Positions 1 to 7,907 are shown, numbered from the stretch's first letter. The stretch: DNA of 11,206 nucleotides from Desulfobulbaceae bacterium (GCA_024643445.1 JAHEMX010000072.1:1-11206), one strand, 5' to 3'. Notes: generated by a model not told the origin, from the letters alone. A program made the numbers and translations.

Positions 1-875
1 TGCAAAACCAGCTTTATCAGACTATGGTTCTGCCCGGTGTTAACCTGGCAGAATCCTCCCGCCTCCCAGACGAGTTTCATGGGCGGTTTGAGCGGTATTG
101 TCATGCCCAGGCGGTTGTTTTCCCCGGCCTCGCCGGCGCTGAAAGGGCCCTCCGGAGCAAAGGTTCTGCCGGACAGAAACACCCGTGTTACGCCATCCAG
201 CTCCAGGCAGAGTGCACGCGACCCGGTCCGGTCGGCCGGGCGCGGCGGACGCTTCAGGCTGAAAATCAGACAGACGCCACCATCAAGCGGATTAAAGAGG
301 ATTTCAAGTTCTTCGCTGACGGCAGCAAGCTCGGCATAAGCTGAAGAGTCCAAAAGCGCGGCGAGACAGGTATTGATTGCTTCCGGTGCCAGCAGGCAGC
401 GGCTGACCGGGATGATGTCGTGGGATCTGAAGCGGCTGAAGCCGACTCTTCTCTGCTGGTCCACTTTCAGCCTGATACGCTGGCGATAAGCAAAGGCTGA
501 AGGTGAGCCGATCGTTGGTTCAACACGCGGGGCCATCTCCCTCAGGGCTGTGGATGGGCTTCGCTCCAGCAGATCGCAGAGGATCTGCTGCTTGACAAGA
601 CATTGCGTCGGGTAGTCTGCATGCTGAAGGTTGCAGCCGCCGCATTTTTCATAATAGGGGCACGGCGGGCTGACACGGCCCGCATGGGATTGCATAACTG
701 CAACAGTGCGGGCATGATCCAGGCGCTGCTGCCGTTCAACGGTGGCTATGGTGACCATTTCACCCGGCAGGGCAAACTGGACGAGAACGGTTTTCCCGCT
801 CTTGAGGCTGGCCAGCCCGTAACCGCCGTTAACCAGTTTTTTTATGGTTACAATCTCAGTATTATTGCAGTTCAC
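1..875 (-). CDS. rlmD: 23S rRNA (uracil-5-)-methyltransferase, RlmD/RumA type, C-terminal part outside the window
   Basis: Read on the minus strand, an uninterrupted frame of 291 codons runs from a GTG at 875 to the left edge. Residues about 5-60 form a TRAM RNA-binding domain (VNGGYGLA, LPGE). An iron-sulfur motif CX5CX2C follows (C72, C78, C81), with a fourth cysteine at C160, then the YRQRIRLKV stretch typical of the family. FCQVN at 275-279 matches the FxQxN motif that opens the SAM-methyltransferase domain; the catalytic cysteine region lies beyond the window. Family members methylate C5 of a uridine in 23S rRNA (U1939 for RlmD) using S-adenosylmethionine. An in-frame TAG 15 bases before the GTG leaves it as the only ordinary start; no good ribosome binding site is visible, and a TATAGT at 892-887 could give a very short leader. 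Assignment to the RlmD/TrmA superfamily is firm; the exact target uridine is inferred. Confidence 0.9.
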   Translation of the reverse strand, partial: MNCNNTEIVTIKKLVNGGYGLASLKSGKTVLVQFALPGEMVTIATVERQQRLDHARTVAVMQSHAGRVSPPCPYYEKCGGCNLQHADYPTQCLVKQQILCDLLERSPSTALREMAPRVEPTIGSPSAFAYRQRIRLKVDQQRRVGFSRFRSHDIIPVSRCLLAPEAINTCLAALLDSSAYAELAAVSEELEILFNPLDGGVCLIFSLKRPPRPADRTGSRALCLELDGVTRVFLSGRTFAPEGPFSAGEAGENNRLGMTIPLKPPMKLVWEAGGFCQVNTGQNHSLIKLVL

Positions 876-912
876 GCTGGAATCCGACTATAGTGCCTTA
901 CAAAGGAGTCTT

Positions 913-1023
913 ATGAAAAATGAGGACTTTCGCTCAAAATCAAGGAATGCGAAACATTTTACCCTAGGCATAAGCATACTGTTCCGAGGATATAATTTTG
1001 AGCATAAGGCCGAGTTTGGGTGA
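913..1023 (+). CDS. possible 36-codon leader ORF upstream of tamA
   Basis: An ATG at 913 follows AAAGGAG (902-908) with four bases between, the best ribosome binding site in this gap. The frame runs 36 codons (starts MKNEDFRSKS, ends HKAEFG) to TGA at 1021-1023. It is in the same reading frame as tamA, whose ATG follows 27 bases after the stop. The peptide is basic in its first half, has no signal peptide or membrane segment, and matches nothing I recognise. It could be a regulatory leader, a small protein, or chance. A perfect TATAAT at 991-996 lies inside it, so transcripts from that site would not carry it. Confidence 0.25.
   Translation: MKNEDFRSKSRNAKHFTLGISILFRGYNFEHKAEFG
991..996 (+). 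promoter_or_regulatory. possible -10 element of the tamA-tamB promoter
   Basis: TATAAT, a perfect sigma70 -10 hexamer, lies 54 bases before the tamA ATG and would give a leader of roughly 45-50 bases. No convincing -35 hexamer sits 16-18 bases upstream and there is no TGn extension, so the call rests on the -10 match and position alone. Confidence 0.35.
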
Positions 1024-1050
1024 AAAGACCATTTTGCACCAGGCTCATCG

Positions 1051-2862
1051 ATGAACAATAACGTGTTGCGCTCTTGCTGGGGCTCACGACACATCCGTCT
1101 GCCTAGTATACTATCATTGCGTTATAGAATCCTTATTTTATGTTTCCTGTTTTTCCTCTCGGTGCCCTGCGGAGGATATGGTGAAACCGATTTGACACTT
1201 GATGTCTCGGTTCAGGGAGTGACAGGCAAGCTCTATGATAATATCATGGCCCGCTTGCGCATCAATATCTTTCGAAAGAACAGCAGTTTGACCGAAACGG
1301 AGATACGGCGGCTGCATCGCCTGGCGAAAACGGATATCCAGTCAGCACTGGCACCATATGGCTATTACGCCGCCACGATCACGAGTTCTCTGACCGGGAC
1401 TGACTCGGGATGGCAGGCTACCTATCTGGTCACTCCCGGTGAGCAGGTCCATATTACGGAGCTATCCATAGAATTGACCGGGGAGGGCGCCTCTCTGCCG
1501 GCACTCGCCGAGCCGCAACGCCTGTTTGATCTGCAGACAGGCGCCCCGCTCAACCAGGTTCTTTACGAAGATGGCAAGATGGCTCTGCTGCGGGAAGTCA
1601 GAAAGCTTGGCTTTCTTGATGCATCCTTTTCTGTGCATGAAATCAGAATCAACCGCGATACCAGAGAAGCCCAGATCCAGCTGGTTCTGGAGACCGGACC
1701 CCGCTACCTGTTCGGTTCAGTGACCAGTGTGCAGGACATCATCCATGACGAATTGCTGCAACGCTTTGTACCGTGGGAGGAGGGAGACTATTATATTCCC
1801 CGGGAGGTGCTCGACCTGCAGCGGGATCTGAACAGGAGCGATTATTTCAGCTCGGTCATCGTTCAGGCCGATACCGCACATCCGGACGGCCTTTCCGTTC
1901 CGGTAAAGATACGGCTTGAACCGCTGCAAACCTACAACCGTTACAGCTTCGGTGTGGGGTATGCCACCGATACCAGGGCCTATGTCCGGGTCGACTGGCT
2001 GAACAGGCTCCTGAACAAGCGTGGTCACCGTGCCAATTCTTCGCTTCTTCTTGGTGAAAGGGAGTCTCATCTTGCCGTGAACTACCGAATTCCCGTGGCC
2101 GACCCGAGATACAATACCTTGCGGCTGAGCGGCCTGCTGAACCGGGAATTATGGGAGGATACGAAAACCAGCAGTTATTCCGCCGGGGTTGGCTACGAGT
2201 ACCTGACTCCTGAATATCACCTGGATATATCCCTTGAAACATTAAACGAGAGCTACGAGATCGGAACGACCAAAGGTAAAAGTGAATTACTGATGCCGGG
2301 TGTCCTCGGGTCCTGGGCCATTGCCGATGATCTCGTCAATCCCGCCAACGGTCTGCGCGCTTCGGTCAGCCTGGTCGGCGCCAGTGACTACCTGCTGTCG
2401 GACGCCTCATTTCTGAAAGTGCGGGCGGACGGGAAAATCATTGTCACCCCGATAACCGATTTTCGTTTGATTGGCCGGGGTGCCATCGGTGCCATCCTTG
2501 TTGACTCCATAGAAGATATACCGCCGACACTGCGCTTTTACGCCGGTGGCCAGAACAGTGTGCGGGGCTACAGTTATCGCAGTCTCGGTCCGCAGGATAG
2601 TTCCGGAAGTGTTGTCGGTGGCAGGTATCTTCTCACCGGCAGCATTGAACTGGAACGACGTCTGTCCGAATTCTGGCGTGGTGCTGTCTTTTATGACGTC
2701 GGCAATGCGATGGATGATGTGGCCGTTGATCTCGCGCACGGTGTCGGTGTCGGCGTTGGCGTGGCCCTGCCCTTTGGCCAGGCCAGGCTGGAACTGGCCT
2801 ATCCCCTGAGTGATGATGGCAGCGTGCAATACGTATCCATAAGCATCGGGGCCGATTTGTGA
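1051..2862 (+). CDS. tamA: TamA, Omp85-family outer membrane translocation and assembly module subunit
   Basis: The 603-residue product (E. coli TamA has 577) begins with a hydrophobic export signal (about 25-40, LILCFLFFLSV), cleaved probably near residue 44. Three POTRA-like domains follow (about 47-130, 133-216, 218-291), then a 16-strand barrel domain to the end. The barrel opens with YSFGVGYATDTRAYVRVDW and contains the VRGY motif at 504-507, the loop-6 signature of Omp85 proteins; the last strand ends SISIGADL. TamA sits in the outer membrane and, with TamB, helps place some outer membrane proteins and is implicated in phospholipid transport. ATG 1051 is the first start after an in-frame TGA at 1021. 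Only a weak AGG lies 7 bases before it, and the n-region is long, so a start nearer the hydrophobic core (for example TTG at 1117) is possible. The stop overlaps the tamB start by four bases. Confidence 0.95.
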   Translation: MNNNVLRSCWGSRHIRLPSILSLRYRILILCFLFFLSVPCGGYGETDLTLDVSVQGVTGKLYDNIMARLRINIFRKNSSLTETEIRRLHRLAKTDIQSALAPYGYYAATITSSLTGTDSGWQATYLVTPGEQVHITELSIELTGEGASLPALAEPQRLFDLQTGAPLNQVLYEDGKMALLREVRKLGFLDASFSVHEIRINRDTREAQIQLVLETGPRYLFGSVTSVQDIIHDELLQRFVPWEEGDYYIPREVLDLQRDLNRSDYFSSVIVQADTAHPDGLSVPVKIRLEPLQTYNRYSFGVGYATDTRAYVRVDWLNRLLNKRGHRANSSLLLGERESHLAVNYRIPVADPRYNTLRLSGLLNRELWEDTKTSSYSAGVGYEYLTPEYHLDISLETLNESYEIGTTKGKSELLMPGVLGSWAIADDLVNPANGLRASVSLVGASDYLLSDASFLKVRADGKIIVTPITDFRLIGRGAIGAILVDSIEDIPPTLRFYAGGQNSVRGYSYRSLGPQDSSGSVVGGRYLLTGSIELERRLSEFWRGAVFYDVGNAMDDVAVDLAHGVGVGVGVALPFGQARLELAYPLSDDGSVQYVSISIGADL

Positions 2863-5800
2863 TGAAACGGCTGCTACTGATAACGGCAGCTTTTTTTATT
2901 CTGTCGCTCGCGCTTCTCACTTTTTTACTGGGGAGCGGTCCCGGCCTTCAGATCATGCTCTCTGTTGCCTCATCCTTATCCGGCAACGGTGTCAGCGTAG
3001 AGATGAGCCGTGGCCGGGCGCTGGGCGACTTCAGACTCGAAGGTCTGAGCATCGTCACCGCCGCGGCTGAAGTTTCAATAGCGGAGCTGGACTGGCAATG
3101 GCGTCCGGCAGCCCTGTTTCGCGGGCAGTTGCATATTGGTGATGTTTCCGCTAAAGGATTACGCGTCAACTTGCAGCAGACGGGCCCGGAGACGGGATCG
3201 GCCGGTGGGCCGCTACTGCTCCCCGATCTGAGCCTGCCTCTGTCTTTTCTTCTTGGCAGGATCTCGGTGGAAGATCTGCAGGTTCATGACGAAAAGGGCG
3301 CAGAGCTTGTCAGGATTGACCGGTTATCCTCATCGATATCGGGCAGTGCCGATCATCTGCAAATAGGCGAGCTCACGCTGCGCACCCGGGATTATGGCAT
3401 TACTGTCCATGGAACCCTGCAGCTGTCATCCGGCTGGCCTCTTGACTTGAACGGAAACTGGTGGGCTGAGCTGCCTGAATGCAACAAGCTCCAGGGAGCG
3501 GTTGCGTTGGCCGGCGGACTTGCTGAACCGCAACTGGTCGTTTCATTACTGCAACCGCAGCGATTGGAGGTGAAGGGGAGCTTCAGGGGGCTCTTTGACA
3601 CCCCTTCCGGCACGGTGGAAGGACAGGGGAAAAATTTAGATCTGATAAAAATCTGCAGCGATTGGCCTGCAGCGAACGTTGATCTGTCATTTACCTCTTC
3701 CGGATCCATCGCCGACTACCGGGGACATCTGGAGACGAGCCTGACCTATGCAAACGAGTCGCCGATTCAGTTGGCGACAGATTTTGCCGGGGATGAAACA
3801 GGAATAACCGTTGATTCGGCCCGGATAAAATCAAGGGGCAACCAGATGGAACTGTCAGGCAGGATAGGCTGGCTGGAAAATCTTTCCTGGAACGCCTCTC
3901 TGTCACTGCACGCCTTCGATCTCTCGGTCTATAAGGACTTACCCCGACTTCTCCTCGATGCAGATATCCTCTCCGAGGGACAGCTGACCCAGGACGGCCT
4001 GCGCTATCAGGTCAGCACCAGTACCTTGGAAGGGACGCTGGCTGCACCTCAGCTTTCCTTCAGCGGCGCGCTTCAGCTTGCCGGAGACCTGGAACATGTG
4101 CAAGTCTCGAATTCGAAACTGCATGTCGGTGACGGGATGCTGACAATCAATGGAGGACTGGACTGGTCCTCAGGACTTGCCTGGGAAACACATGTACTGC
4201 TGCAGGCAGTGGATCCATCAATCTTTCCTAATTTTCCTGCCGGTCGGGTAAATGGTGATATCAGCACGAGCGGCAGCCTTGACGGCGATAAGAGGAGCTT
4301 TGAAGCCGTCATCGATTCAATGTCTGGAACCCTGGCGGGGTATGACCTTGAAGGAGCCGGACGCATCGGTTACCGTGATGGACAATTTAATGCGCGCAAC
4401 CTGTATATTAAAAACGGCACCAATCTTATTCAGGTCGAGGGCATTGTCGATGATTCATTTGGCCTTGATTTCAAAATCGCCGCTCCTGAACTCCACCTGC
4501 TGTATCCCCGTTTGAAAGGGAATATACAGTTGACCGGACAACTGGGCGGGACTCAGGAGCACCCGGTACTGACGGTCAGCGGGGACGGTCAGAAATTCTC
4601 CTTTCAGGACTATCGGCTTGACGCTTTAAAGCTGAAGGCAAGAGTTGAACTATCAGAAGGCGGAAGACTCGAGACAGACCTGTCACTGGGTGATCTCGAC
4701 ATCGAAGGAGTGAAGGTTCAGCGGGCAACAGCCTCGATAGCCGGTGATCTGAAATCCCATACTATCCTGATCAAGGGCAAAACCGGGACAGAGACACTCA
4801 GCCTGAGAGGGGTTGGCTCATCTCCTGATCAAAAAAACTGGCAGGGGGCCATCGACGGGATACGCTACGAGCACGTCCTCTACGGGAGCTGGCGCCAGCA
4901 GGGCCGCGCCCTGATTAACGCTTCAGCGGCAGGAGGAAAAATCGACAACCTCTGCCTGTCCTCAGGCGCGAACAGCCTGTGCGCCGGCGGATCGTGGGAT
5001 ACTTCGGGGGAGTGGACGTTCGAGGCTGCCAACCTGCATCTGGATCTGGGCAAGTTGCATCAATGGCAGCTCTTCTCTGCCCCCGTTTCCGGACTGCTTG
5101 CCGGCCGGCTGACTGCCAGCGGAAACAATTTTCTTGTCCGGGAGGGTTCCGGCAGGATTGAGATACCCGAATTCAGCATGAAAATTGACCAGGAATTGCT
5201 GAATCAGGATTTTCGCTGGTACGACACAGCCCTGACCTTTGATCTTGCCGACAAGCACCTGCAGACAAGGCTGGTCTCAAGATTTGTTGACGGCAGCACC
5301 GTGAATAGCGTCCTGCAGGTCGTAACATCGGGTGATCTGTCCGAACCGATTTCCGGGCTCCCGGTGCAGGGAACGGTTCAGCTCGACCTGAAGGATCTCA
5401 GCCCGCTTGCCTCTCTGACCGCGGATTATCTCATTCCAAGCGGCTACCTCACGGCGGATATCGCGGTAAATGGCGTCCTCGGCAATCCTTCCATCACCGG
5501 GGACGTTGCCTTGCGGGACGGAGAACTGAGATTTCCAAACCTTGGTATCTCCCTGAAAGAGGTCTCCGGCGATCTTCGAGGGGATGGAAGACGGGCAAAT
5601 ATTGCTGTTCAGGCTCTTTCAGGAGAGGGCAGGGCGTCCGCCTCAGGTGAACTGGATTTTTCCGGGGAAAAATGGCGGGGTTCATTCGCGGTGACTGGAA
5701 AAAATGTTGAGCTGATGAACCAGCGTGAGCTATCTATCGTGGCGGATCCTGCCGTCGAGCTGGTTATCGGGCCTGACGGCGGGTCACTGTCGGGAAACGT

Positions 5801-6632
5801 TGTTGTATCCAAGGCTCTGATATCTCCAGAAGAAATGAAAAATTCCGATGCCGTATCCGATGATGTCGTCTTTGTTGATGACAAAGGGGATGTCTCTGCC
5901 TGGCCCTTCACCTACCGGATCGGGGTTGAGCTAGGCGACGATGTGCGCGTCGAGGGTTATGGCCTTAACAGCAGGCTGCGTGGCAAAATCGATGTCAAGC
6001 AGGCACCTGATGGATCGATCCTCGGCAGAGGCGAGATGAATACCTATCAAGGCTCCTTTTCGATTTATAACCGTTCCATTGATTTGTCCAGAGGGCGCAT
6101 CCTTTTTGACGGCGGCCCCATCGGCAATCCCGGCCTGGATATCAGTGCCAGAAAGATCATAAAGTCAGATCGTGCCGGTCTGCAGGACATTGTTGTCGGT
6201 ATCGATGTTACCGGAACGGTACATGATCACAAGGTCGAACTGTTTTCCAGCCCGTACATGGAAGATCGGGAAATTGTTGCCTATATCCTGCTGGACAGGT
6301 CATTTGCAGCATCTGACGGCGATTCCCAGGGGATTGTCGATGCTGCTGTCAGCCTGATTTCTTCCGGAGAGAGCACAGAATTACTTGGAGGCGTAGCGAA
6401 TATCCTGCCTGTTGACACGGTCCAATTTGCAGGCGGTATCGGCGCTGATGACCCTTCACTGGTTGTCGGAAAAAACCTGACGGAGAACCTTTCCGTCGGC
6501 TATGATTTCAACCTCTTCAAAAACAAGGGGTTTTTCAAAGTTCGTTACGATTTCGGTCGCGGATTTTCAATTGAGAGCAGAAATTCCGTTGAGGCCAATG
6601 GTGTCGAACTCCTCTACTCTTTTGAGAGGTAG
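2859..6632 (+). CDS. tamB: TamB, AsmA-like envelope-spanning translocation and assembly module subunit
   Basis: The start ATG lies inside the tamA stop (ATGA), which implies translational coupling. The product has 1257 residues, close to the 1259 of E. coli TamB. One inner-membrane anchor is visible at about 4-25 (LLLITAAFFILSLALLTFLL). After it comes a very long stretch of short beta-strand repeats rich in alternating hydrophobic residues, as expected for the lipid-binding groove of the AsmA/VPS13-like family. The conserved TamB (DUF490) domain occupies about 900-1257: GYGLNSRLRG near 1033, a GRGEMNTYQGSF stretch, LFDGGPIGNPGLDISARK, and SPYMEDREIVAYILLDRS near 1131. The end, VELLYSFER, resembles the outer-membrane-facing strand that meets TamA. 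TamB anchors in the inner membrane and spans the periplasm to TamA. No frameshift or missing block is seen. No clear terminator follows. Confidence 0.95.
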   Translation: MMKRLLLITAAFFILSLALLTFLLGSGPGLQIMLSVASSLSGNGVSVEMSRGRALGDFRLEGLSIVTAAAEVSIAELDWQWRPAALFRGQLHIGDVSAKGLRVNLQQTGPETGSAGGPLLLPDLSLPLSFLLGRISVEDLQVHDEKGAELVRIDRLSSSISGSADHLQIGELTLRTRDYGITVHGTLQLSSGWPLDLNGNWWAELPECNKLQGAVALAGGLAEPQLVVSLLQPQRLEVKGSFRGLFDTPSGTVEGQGKNLDLIKICSDWPAANVDLSFTSSGSIADYRGHLETSLTYANESPIQLATDFAGDETGITVDSARIKSRGNQMELSGRIGWLENLSWNASLSLHAFDLSVYKDLPRLLLDADILSEGQLTQDGLRYQVSTSTLEGTLAAPQLSFSGALQLAGDLEHVQVSNSKLHVGDGMLTINGGLDWSSGLAWETHVLLQAVDPSIFPNFPAGRVNGDISTSGSLDGDKRSFEAVIDSMSGTLAGYDLEGAGRIGYRDGQFNARNLYIKNGTNLIQVEGIVDDSFGLDFKIAAPELHLLYPRLKGNIQLTGQLGGTQEHPVLTVSGDGQKFSFQDYRLDALKLKARVELSEGGRLETDLSLGDLDIEGVKVQRATASIAGDLKSHTILIKGKTGTETLSLRGVGSSPDQKNWQGAIDGIRYEHVLYGSWRQQGRALINASAAGGKIDNLCLSSGANSLCAGGSWDTSGEWTFEAANLHLDLGKLHQWQLFSAPVSGLLAGRLTASGNNFLVREGSGRIEIPEFSMKIDQELLNQDFRWYDTALTFDLADKHLQTRLVSRFVDGSTVNSVLQVVTSGDLSEPISGLPVQGTVQLDLKDLSPLASLTADYLIPSGYLTADIAVNGVLGNPSITGDVALRDGELRFPNLGISLKEVSGDLRGDGRRANIAVQALSGEGRASASGELDFSGEKWRGSFAVTGKNVELMNQRELSIVADPAVELVIGPDGGSLSGNVVVSKALISPEEMKNSDAVSDDVVFVDDKGDVSAWPFTYRIGVELGDDVRVEGYGLNSRLRGKIDVKQAPDGSILGRGEMNTYQGSFSIYNRSIDLSRGRILFDGGPIGNPGLDISARKIIKSDRAGLQDIVVGIDVTGTVHDHKVELFSSPYMEDREIVAYILLDRSFAASDGDSQGIVDAAVSLISSGESTELLGGVANILPVDTVQFAGGIGADDPSLVVGKNLTENLSVGYDFNLFKNKGFFKVRYDFGRGFSIESRNSVEANGVELLYSFER

Positions 6633-6965
6633 TTTGGCTCGTATGGCTGATAGTTGCGGCCTGAATGGGACGGATGGAGTTGGACCTGCCTGACCCAGCT
6701 TGTCCTGCGGGAACGGCCTCTGGTCAACGGTGCCGGGGACTCTGGCTGACACCGCGGGAATTCTCCTTGCATCTCGATTCTTTCCTGGCTCGCTTGTTTG
6801 TCTATCCTCAGAACAGTTTACCTTCTCCGGGCGCAGCCCAGATACCCTCACTTGTCTTCTTGACGGGCAGGCTGTCTAACATCGTTAAGAATGGCTCAAG
6901 AACAGGGCCATGTATTGCCGGTATGCGGCCGGATAAAAGTTATTTATATTTTTACAGAAAATCAA

Positions 6966-6987
6966 CAAATTACAATCTGGTAATTTG
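6966..6987. promoter_or_regulatory. perfect 8+8 inverted repeat, possible operator
   Basis: CAAATTAC (6966-6973) and GTAATTTG (6980-6987) are exact reverse complements separated by the six bases AATCTG. The AT-rich dyad, with half-site centres 14 bases apart, has the size of a site for a dimeric helix-turn-helix regulator. The right arm overlaps the proposed -35 hexamer (6985-6990), a position that would suit repression. It is not followed by a T-run, so a terminator is unlikely. No regulator gene lies nearby. Confidence 0.4.
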
Positions 6988-7012
6988 CGCTCTGTTTGTA
7001 AGATGCTATTAG
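6985..7012 (+). promoter_or_regulatory. possible promoter of the small exported-protein gene
   Basis: TTGCGC (6985-6990), a 16-base spacer, and TATTAG (7007-7012) preceded by TG at 7004-7005 make a plausible extended -10 promoter. The start codon is 26 bases beyond. Each hexamer matches the sigma70 consensus only in part, so this is a tentative call supported mainly by position and local AT-richness. Confidence 0.3.
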
Positions 7013-7037
7013 GACAGGGATCTTCCGGGGGCCCTCC

Positions 7038-7471
7038 ATGAGACTGCATCAGGTTGTTGTTACATCGATACTGATCGCGTTTTGTTCCACCTCCGTTGCC
7101 GTTACGGCATCGTATGAGGAGTTGGAAAAATTCGTCCAGGAAGAGGCTTACATCATCGCGAACAACCTGAAAATAACTGATATCGTAAAGGAAAAACGGT
7201 TGTTGAGGTTACGGCCCACCGCGTTGACGCCCACGGTATTCATTGAGTGTCAGGAGATGTCAAGATCGTATCCAGAAAATATGGCCGCTGCGGTGTTGCC
7301 CTGCAATTGATATTTGTTCTGGAGAATAAAGAGATTCTTACCGTCAGCTCCAAGGGCGTGCTGGCGGCGCTTGACATCGATAAAGGTGTCGAGAGCTATC
7401 AGCGGAAGCTTTTTGAATACAAGGACAATGTCGAAGCAGGAGGACACGCGATCGTCATTGAACCTGAATAA
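7038..7471 (+). pseudogene. broken gene for a small exported protein of unknown function
   Basis: The ATG at 7038 begins a clear signal peptide (MRLHQ, then VVVTSILIAFCSTSVAV) with likely cleavage after VTA at residue 24, followed by a helical stretch YEELEKFVQEEAYIIANNL. The starting frame stops at 7308-7310, but its codons look poor after about 7197. Reading one base back from the five-A run at 7192-7196 gives VVEVTAHRVDAHGIH, then an in-frame TGA (7244-7246), then VSGDVKIVSRKYG and so on to TAA at 7469-7471. This second frame has strong G-first codon bias and an alternating beta-strand pattern, so it looks like the true continuation. Restored, the product would have about 143 residues. One lost A plus one stop mutation explain it. 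Sequencing error at the A-run, or two separate genes (the second from GTG 7247), are alternatives. I do not recognise the family. Confidence 0.6.
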
Positions 7472-7903
7472 AAAATTATAAAAACAGCAGAATCTTGCCT
7501 GCAGACTGCCTCGTTTCATCTCACCCCCTCCCCGGCCGGCCGGCTGGCAGAGCGAGACAGGTATCGCCCCGAACTCCATACCGGCAGTTTCGTGTTCCGG
7601 TTGGCGTGACGATGCCCTTTTGCCTGCCATTTCCCCTCTTTCCGCCTGATCGGCAGGGCACCCGTAAGCCGGGGTTCCCGCCCGGCAGCTTGATTGCTGC
7701 AGGGCCGTTCCGGCACTGGCTGCCTGCGTTTCTTCCCGGCAATTATCCCTTCCCTGGTCCGGCCACGATGATCCCAGCGGATTGCTCTTCTCCTGCTCCT
7801 GGGGCAGAATCGTTGTAAAATTGACTGCCAGCAGGTATATTTAGCCGATATTCTGCTGCGTTTTATAACCGAAGGAAGGAATGCATAAGAAAAGGAAAAG
7901 ACA
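7472..7903. other. GC-rich, hairpin-prone stretch without a supported gene
   Basis: The plus strand is rich in C and T runs (for example 7521-7533 and 7631-7643). Several stems can be drawn: CTGCCTCG 7506-7513 with CGAGACAG 7553-7560 (one mismatch); a self-complementary CCGGCCGGCCGG at 7532-7543; TGCCTGCC 7621-7628 with GGCAGGGCA 7652-7660 (one bulge); GCCGGG 7668-7673 with CCCGGC 7681-7686; GCAGC 7685-7689 with GCTGC 7696-7700; GCCG 7704-7707 with CGGC 7711-7714. Frames open across it on both strands (forward 7495-7818, reverse 7516-7968) are low-complexity, rich in Pro or Arg, and share nothing with known families. None of the stems carries a T-run, so terminators are not supported. Structured RNA, an intergenic repeat, or plain filler all remain possible. 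The last about 80 bases are AT-richer and should hold the yqeY promoter. Confidence 0.5.
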
Positions 7904-7907
7904 ATGA
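7881..7907 (+). CDS. possible 8-codon leader ORF overlapping the yqeY start
   Basis: GAAGGAAGGA at 7871-7880 directly precedes ATG 7881. The frame reads MHKKRKRQ and stops at TGA 7905-7907, sharing the ATGA with the yqeY start codon at 7904. This is the geometry of translational coupling. yqeY also has its own AAGGA (7892-7896) seven bases before its ATG, inside the leader. A purine-rich leader could create this by chance, so it may simply be a long ribosome binding region. Confidence 0.3.
   Translation: MHKKRKRQ

Larger units (their letters stand above)
6633..7037. other. 405-base stretch without a supported gene
   Basis: Between tamB and the broken exported-protein gene I find no convincing coding sequence. 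A forward frame at 6665-7012 and a reverse frame at 6567-6851 stay open, but neither has a ribosome binding site, a recognisable motif, or codon use like the neighbours. The first about 290 bases are GC-rich. From about 6930 the DNA becomes AT-rich and holds an inverted repeat and a possible promoter, annotated separately. No clear intrinsic terminator for tamB was found. Confidence 0.6.

Noticed and set aside
1021..1050. TGA read-through to give a longer TamA
   Set aside because: The upstream frame carries no export signal, while the TamA signal peptide is complete after ATG 1051; other genes here use TGA as an ordinary stop.
888..1094. 68-codon minus-strand frame in the rlmD-tamA gap
   Set aside because: It overlaps the start of tamA, has no family match or ribosome binding site, and ends just before rlmD; it looks like chance.
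6611..6629. Hairpin CCTCT/AGAGG at the end of tamB as terminator
   Set aside because: Five pairs, inside the coding end, and no T-run after it.
6903..6920. Sigma54-like GG-N10-GC spacing (GGGCCATGTATTGCC)
   Set aside because: Only the core GG and TTGC match; most other consensus bases do not, and the target gene is over 100 bases away.
6665..7012. 115-codon forward frame after tamB
   Set aside because: No recognisable motif or ribosome binding site; crosses a sharp change from GC-rich to AT-rich DNA and the inverted repeat, and its codons are unlike the neighbours.
7190..7198. Programmed -1 frameshifting at GGAAAAACG
   Set aside because: The codon phase does not form a canonical X XXY YYZ slippery heptamer, and an in-frame TGA would still follow.
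7244..7246. TGA read as selenocysteine in the broken gene
   Set aside because: No SECIS-like stem-loop directly downstream is apparent, a frameshift is needed as well, and no selenium or thiol motif surrounds it.
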